Below, piece after piece: positions 8,440 through 12,774 of a stretch of DNA of 12,774 bases (the first letter of the stretch is position 1; each line of letters opens with the position of its first letter). The DNA comes from Spirogloea muscicola (Eukaryota; Streptophyta; Zygnematophyceae; Spirogloeales; Spirogloeaceae). Location: positions 166,913-179,686 of the forward strand of contig WELB01000116.1 in NCBI GenBank assembly GCA_009602725.1, given 5' to 3'. Below the pieces are notes generated by a model. That model saw only the letters and a program-made list of their open reading frames with translations, did not search any database and was not told the DNA's origin. Position numbers and translations under genes: made by a program.

Positions 8440-11400
8440 TCAAGTCGTCATGTCGTCTTCACCCTCCTCGTCTTCGGCCTCCTCCTCTTCATCGCCACCG
8501 CTGTCATCCTCGTGTGCCCCTCTTTTTTGCACCCGGTTTGCCTCGGCACTCTCAACATAGTCAGTCTTGAAGTCGTAATCAAGACTGTCGTTGTCAGCTG
8601 CATCTGCATCGCCCTCCTCGAGCACTGCCGTGCCAGCCCCTGCCGTCGACGTGGCTGCTCCTGCCCCTGCTGCCGCACTCAACTTCTTTCGCCGCTTCCG
8701 CTCTGCTCGAGCAGCGTGCGGGTTGAGGATGCCGTCTGCGCTGTACAACTGCTCGGCCTGGCTCAGGCTCTCTTTGCTGCGCGCAACTGAAGCTGTCTCT
8801 GCTGTGTCCATCTCGCTTGAGCCGCCATGGGCTGGCAGGCCATTGCCTGCTGCACCACCTTGGCCTGGGCCTCGCTGGTTGCTGCCCTCATCCTCCTCTT
8901 TGTCCACATCCTCGTCCTCATCTTCCTCCTGCGAGGAGATTAGATGGCATAAGCACTGTGACTGACTGCAGCCAACTAGCATGACGTTAGCACTGCTCTA
9001 TGCACACCACATCAAGTCCAGACTAGGCAAGGGGGGGCCAACACAGGTCTGCGCGATGCAAAACATGGAGCTGAACGAGAGAAAGAGAGAGAGTGAAGGG
9101 GGGGGGGACGCAGGGAGGGAGGAGGTAGGACAGGAGCAGAAAGGTCAGTGGGAGGGCCCACTTCGGCAGCCACGTCGAGGTCCATTGCCAACGGCGCGCT
9201 GGCTGGGAGCTGCGAGAACGTGCTGGCATCGACACAGGGGAGGCCCGCGATGAGTGCAGACTCCTCATCACGGAACATGCTGTCGATGTCAAACTCCTTG
9301 CTCCATGCTGCCACTATTTCAGCACTCGCATGCTCGCCCGCGTCACTCTCCCGCACAGGTGGTAGCGTGAAGTATGGTACTTTGCCTGCTCTTGCAGCAC
9401 AACAACCCATAGGCAAATAAGCTCGTCAAGCTGTGTCAATACTGGTGGTGGTGGTCAACATGGAGATACAATGACGGTGATGGTGGTGACACCTGTGCAG
9501 CGAGCGCACCTTCATTCCAGTCTTTAAGGACAACGCGGGCGGCAGCACGGACATCGGGTATGCCGCCCTTGCGGAGGCGGCCCCGTGTTGCCGCGACATT
9601 GCGCAGGAACTCATCCACGCCGTTGAAAGCAGGGATGCTGTACACAGCCATCAATCGCTCGGCGGAGCAGAGCTCCAGGATGCGGCTGACTGCAAAAATG
9701 GCAGGCAAACAGTATCAATGTGATGCCCGTTCCATGTGTGTAGTAGTAGTCTGTTTCTTAAGTGGCACATACACATAACAAGCAGTTGAAGGTGGTCAAG
9801 AGAGATGCAAGTCACAATAAAGTACACATTCGAAGCCATCAGCATCGCTTGGCGGACCAGGACAGAGAGACCTGGCGTGACGGGGTCATCGAGCTGCTCC
9901 ACCCGGACGGCGTTACGGAGTGCAGCGGCCGCAGTACCAGCGCCCTCTGATGCAAAGACAATGCCGGGACAGTCCAGGAGCTTGACATGCTTGTCAAGGT
10001 GCACCTCCTGCAGCGACCGCGTGACACCTGGGGCAGCACCCACAGCCACCGCGCGCCTCCGCTTGAGGCTGTTGATCAAGCTGCTCTTTCCAACGTTTGG
10101 CAGACCGACAACGCCAACCGTGATGGCCGTCTTTAGCTGCACGCTTGAACGTGGCCGCGCGACAGGGTACAATGCATCAGAGAAGCATGCGCCCAACACA
10201 TGTTTTCTTCGTGCCTCTTACTATTAGCCGTGAAGCTTGGGGCCTGACCCCTATCTCTCATGTACATCAGCTGTGACAAAATTCAAGCCTCCTTGAAACA
10301 TTGCACTGCACCTGGAGATTGCGCGAGTAGTTTTTGAGCAGCTGCACAAGTGTGTCGGCACCGAGGCAGTCGCTGGATTCGAGTCCAGCGGCGGCTGCAT
10401 CGCCCGGCAGCACGCGGCCCGCCCGCTGGCCAAGGTTGCGCCGCTGGCCCTGAGTGCTGCACTTGAACGCGACAGTTGGCAGCTCCTCCCGCAGGTACTT
10501 GAGCCATGCACGCGCCGCCTCCCTAGGAACCAGGTCTGCCAGCCATGTACCAAGGTGCAGCAAGGGTGAGGACCAGTCCCTGGGGTGTGACTAACCAAGA
10601 CTCAATCATCTGAATAGCGCAGCTCCAGTAGACTTCATAGCTTGACAGATGCAATCTGTGTCATCAAAGAAGGGGCGCGACGACCAGCGTGCGTGCTGAC
10701 CAATCTTGTTGAGGAGCAGCACAACGCGCTTCGTGGAGCCTGCCTTCAGGACTGCGCGCTCGACGTCAAGGCAGCGGCAACCCAGGGGGTCGCGGGCGTC
10801 CAGAACCTGCTCAAAGAGTAAGCTGTTGATAGAATGGCAACCATTGTCACACTGACGACCCGCAAAGGCAGCAGTGACCACATGGACAGTCTTGGGGGCA
10901 GTTGGGAGAGCAGCGCCACCTGGATGACAACATCAGCTGCCTCCAGCACCCTCCGGAAGTCCTTGTAGAACGCCCGCCGGGAGCCGTCTGCACGGCTTTG
11001 ACAATGCAGAATAAATCAGGAAGGTGGAACGAGGAGGAGAGAGGAGGGCTTGCATGGTGGGGCTGTCAAGGAGGTCACTGCGCAGGTGGTCGCAAGAGAG
11101 CGCGGCCGGGGACGCACGCCACGCCGAGGTCTGTCACCTTGCGCAGGCGTCTCGCCCTCGGCAGCCGGCCCCTGCTTGGCCTGCTTGCGCTCCTCGGCCT
11201 CGAAGGCTCCCCGGCGCTCGGCCGCATCCCGCGCCAATGCCGCTACTCCCACAGCCCCGGCAGGACTGGCCCCTGCAGCTGGCAGCTCCTCCTCCCCGGC
11301 CCGCCGCTTGATGGCCTTCACACGTCACGCAGCACCCGCACCGTGAGCTGACCCACTTCCACCGAGTACCATCCAGTGACACGGTGAAGCATGCAGACGT

Positions 11401-12229
11401 GGGCGTCGACAGGGAGGAGCGACGTCCTTCCATACCCGCTGCCGCTTTTCCTCCTTCTTGTGCTGCGCCTCCTCAGCAGCACGCTGCTTGCGCTGCTCCA
11501 GCAGTGCCAGCTCCTGCTCCCGGAACGGCCACTCGCTTGGTATGCCGGGATCCTTGAGCACCTGGCGACAAGCAAGCATGCCCGGACATTGGCTGACATT
11601 GGCTAATCCGACGTTTGCCTCCACCTCCGCGGCAACTTTTGCTTGCCACACTTGGCAGTGCTCTACATGAAGCTAGCTACAATTCCTCAAAAGTAGAACT
11701 TTATCCAATCGACATCAGATGTGTCCTGACAGAGTAGCCTACCACTCTTATGATCGTGTACACAATAAAATTTATTGTTTATTAACCCAATTGTTCCTGG
11801 ACCACCAGCGTTCCAGCAAGAGCAGCGCTCCAGCGGAATGGGCGCCATGCGAGCCGCGGTGGCCACTGGGGCGTTCTGACATGCAGCAGCGAGGAGGAAC
11901 GGGTGGTGCGGGAGGAGGCCGCCTGCAAACGCGGGGGGGCTGCCGCTCACCTTGTGCTGCTTCTTGCCGGCCTGCTTCTTGGCCTCCTTGGCGGCCTTCT
12001 TGTGGTGCTCCTTGACCTTCTTCAGGATCTTGTACTTCTTGCGCAGCGGCATGCGCTTGCTCTTCGACTCTGCGCCGAGAAGCGCGCTAGCGGGGTGAGT
12101 GACGCTGCCGTAACTGGTCCCGAGCGAGAGCTTAGCACCAATACCCGAGGTGCACTACCCAAGTGAAGTCTTTCATGCTGTCAGGTGGGGCCCCTCGGCT
12201 CGGCGCTCACTCTTGCTCTTCTTCACCAT
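8440..12229 (-). CDS. NSN1: Nucleostemin/GNL3-family nucleolar GTPase (NSN1-like), 11 exons, complete
   Basis: Exons on the - strand are 12229-12211, 12069-11951, 11561-11436, 11315-11138, 10987-10920, 10806-10701, 10535-10312, 10136-9872, 9689-9510, 9385-9162 and 8928-8440; all junctions are GT-AG and in phase, giving 665 residues. The basic N-terminus ([20 protein letters not shown]; 1-46) is the Grn1/GN3L nucleolar-targeting region, followed by [10 protein letters not shown]. The GTPase is circularly permuted: NKID (203-206) precedes GLPNVGKS (291-298), PGVTRS (316-321) and DCPG (335-338). Further family marks are [50 protein letters not shown] and the late DYDFKTDY. The tail is acidic and low complexity. 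The family acts in nucleolar pre-60S ribosome assembly. Every catalytic motif I can check is intact, so a working enzyme is expected. The N-terminus fits the family, supporting the tiny first exon. The land-plant NSN1 assignment over other GNL3 names is by similarity from memory. Confidence 0.93.
9074..9150 (+). repeat. Purine-rich tract with (GA)n and a G10 run in NSN1 intron 10
   Basis: The + strand is almost all purine over about 70 bp, including a GA-rich microsatellite and ten consecutive G at 9098-9107. On the gene's own strand it is a long pyrimidine tract inside the 233-bp intron 9161-8929. It lies about 150 nt or more from the acceptor, so it is not the ordinary acceptor-adjacent tract. 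Confidence 0.7.
11762..11778. repeat. AT-rich palindrome in NSN1 intron 2
   Basis: ACAATAAAATTTATTGT is an inverted repeat with 8-nt arms around a single central base. It gives AATAAA-like hexamers on both strands. It sits in the 389-bp intron 11950-11562, the longest in the gene, within an AT-rich island. Confidence 0.6.
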
Positions 12230-12235
12230 GGTGGC
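12223..12235 (-). promoter_or_regulatory. Strong translation-start context of the NSN1-like gene
   Basis: On the - strand the start reads GCCACCATGGTG, the eukaryotic optimum. The first exon has only 19 coding bases (MVKKSK plus one base) before a GTGAGC donor, so this context is the main evidence for the start along with the family's conserved N-terminus. Confidence 0.7.
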
Positions 12236-12377
12236 GAGGCGCAGAATTTAAACACAGCCACGCAAGTCCCTGCAGCGGCCCGCCAGGGAGGGGAGCTCGC
12301 CGCAGCTAGCCGCCGCAGTGGGCGCAGAAGCAGAGGAAGGAGTGGGGCGGAGGGCGGAGGGAGGGGAGAAGGGTCAA

Positions 12378-12390
12378 GGTTTGGGGTTTA
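12378..12390 (-). promoter_or_regulatory. Telo-box-like word upstream of the NSN1-like gene
   Basis: The - strand reads TAAACCCCAAACC, a degenerate form of the AAACCCTAA telo-box, about 150 nt upstream of the start codon. Telo-boxes are enriched in plant promoters of ribosome-assembly genes, which fits this gene, but the match is inexact. Confidence 0.25.
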
Positions 12391-12495
12391 TGGGGGGCCG
12401 GCCAGGCGGCCGAGGCGAGGGGCTGGTCGTGGCACTGGGCGGCGGCGGGGGAGATAGAGCGGAGAAGGAGGCCCGGGGGGACTGCTTCGATCACT

Positions 12496-12528
12496 CCTTC
12501 GGGGCTGGCCTCTGACCAGCCCCGAAGG
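12496..12528. repeat. Perfect inverted repeat, 13-bp arms, 7-nt loop
   Basis: CCTTCGGGGCTGG at 12496-12508 is the exact reverse complement of 12516-12528, with CCTCTGA between. A GC-rich hairpin is predicted on either strand. It lies about 270 bp upstream of the NSN1-like start. Confidence 0.8.
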
Positions 12529-12728
12529 TTACTGAGGGCCTGTTCACACCTGGTCACCGGGTCACGTCGAGGCGTACGTGTCGCGCGGTGTATGGAACGG
12601 CCGGCTTTACAACCTTGCGGGCCGGGTCATGGTCACTCGACAGGGAGGCGCCACATCGGACGCTGACGAGGACTCATTTCGGGCGGCGTTCAGGAGAAAA
12701 CGCGCGCGTTTGCCACGAGGGCGGCCGG

Positions 12729-12760
12729 AACTGGGCCCTCCTCCCGAGGAGGGCCCAGTT
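12729..12760. repeat. Perfect inverted repeat, 14-bp arms, 4-nt loop, followed by T run
   Basis: AACTGGGCCCTCCT at 12729-12742 pairs perfectly with 12747-12760 around a CCCG loop. The sequence then reads TTGACC and a C10 run at the window end. It resembles a bacterial-style hairpin terminator in shape, but in this nuclear setting that role is not expected. Confidence 0.8.
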
Positions 12761-12774
12761 TTGACCCCCCCCCC

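Larger units (their letters stand above)
12230..12774. other. Upstream region of the NSN1-like gene; no gene recognised
   Basis: The part near 12230 should contain the 5' UTR and promoter of the - strand GTPase gene. It is G-rich on the + strand, with an AT-rich patch (GAATTTAAAC) at 12244-12253. A frame from 12561 is open for about 67 codons to TGA near 12764, but I recognise nothing in it. Two perfect inverted repeats (12496-12528 and 12729-12760) and several GGTCAC words at 12552-12640 are the visible structure. The window ends in a C10 run. Confidence 0.5.

Noticed and set aside
10376-10395. tRNA-like CTGGATTCGAGTCCAG hairpin
   Set aside because: It lies in conserved GTPase coding sequence (the - strand codes for GLESSDCLG) and lacks the other tRNA arms.
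10137-10700. Possible box C/D snoRNAs in GTPase introns 6 and 7
   Set aside because: TGATGA-like and CTGA-like words occur, but no intron has a good box C, box D and terminal stem at proper spacing.
12729-12764. Rho-independent terminator
   Set aside because: The shape fits, but the setting is a spliced eukaryotic nuclear locus, so bacterial termination is not expected. Kept only as an inverted repeat.
12561-12766. About 67-codon + strand open frame at the window end
   Set aside because: No start codon, no recognisable motif, and it runs through a hairpin. High GC alone can give this length.

Overview
The window looks like nuclear DNA of a green alga, most likely a chlorophyte (a trebouxiophyte such as the Chlorella/Coccomyxa group is my best guess). 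The coding exons are GC-rich, and there are many short spliceosomal introns of about 110-430 bp with GT-AG ends. Start codons sit in GCCGCCATGG / GCCACCATGG contexts, a TGTAA motif follows one gene at the distance expected of an algal polyadenylation signal, and the closest relatives I recognise are plant-type proteins. Nothing prokaryotic, viral or CRISPR-like was seen, and no intact mobile element.

Three protein-coding genes can be assembled by hand with all reading phases consistent. (1) Bases 2-4497, + strand, 5'-truncated: an eleven-exon gene for a basic, low-complexity protein with two GPxxPP motifs, a J domain with an intact HPD, and a C-terminal DUF3752/GPALPP-type region. This architecture resembles plant nuclear J-proteins. 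(2) Bases 5932-5100, - strand: a three-exon gene for a small secreted protein with a signal peptide and one FAS1 (fasciclin) domain. (3) Bases 12229-8440, - strand: an eleven-exon gene for the nucleolar circularly permuted GTPase of the nucleostemin/GNL3/NSN1 family, a ribosome-biogenesis factor, complete at 665 residues.

Genes 1 and 2 converge with about 600 bp between their stop codons. Genes 2 and 3 lie in tandem on the - strand, separated by about 2.5 kb in which I find no convincing gene. That gap holds short degenerate repeats and two units of the plant-type telomere repeat. The last 300 bp of the window are GC-rich and hold two perfect inverted repeats of unknown meaning. The three genes do not form a pathway. 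Two encode probable nuclear/nucleolar proteins and the third a secreted or cell-surface protein.

I do not see a new multi-gene system. The most interesting local signal is intron 9 of the J-domain gene. It must use a GC donor, and an 8-nt direct repeat spans its two splice junctions, as expected if the intron was inserted with a target-site duplication. The repeat is short enough that chance is a real alternative. All exon coordinates come from reading splice sites and protein similarity by eye; no alignment or transcript data were available.
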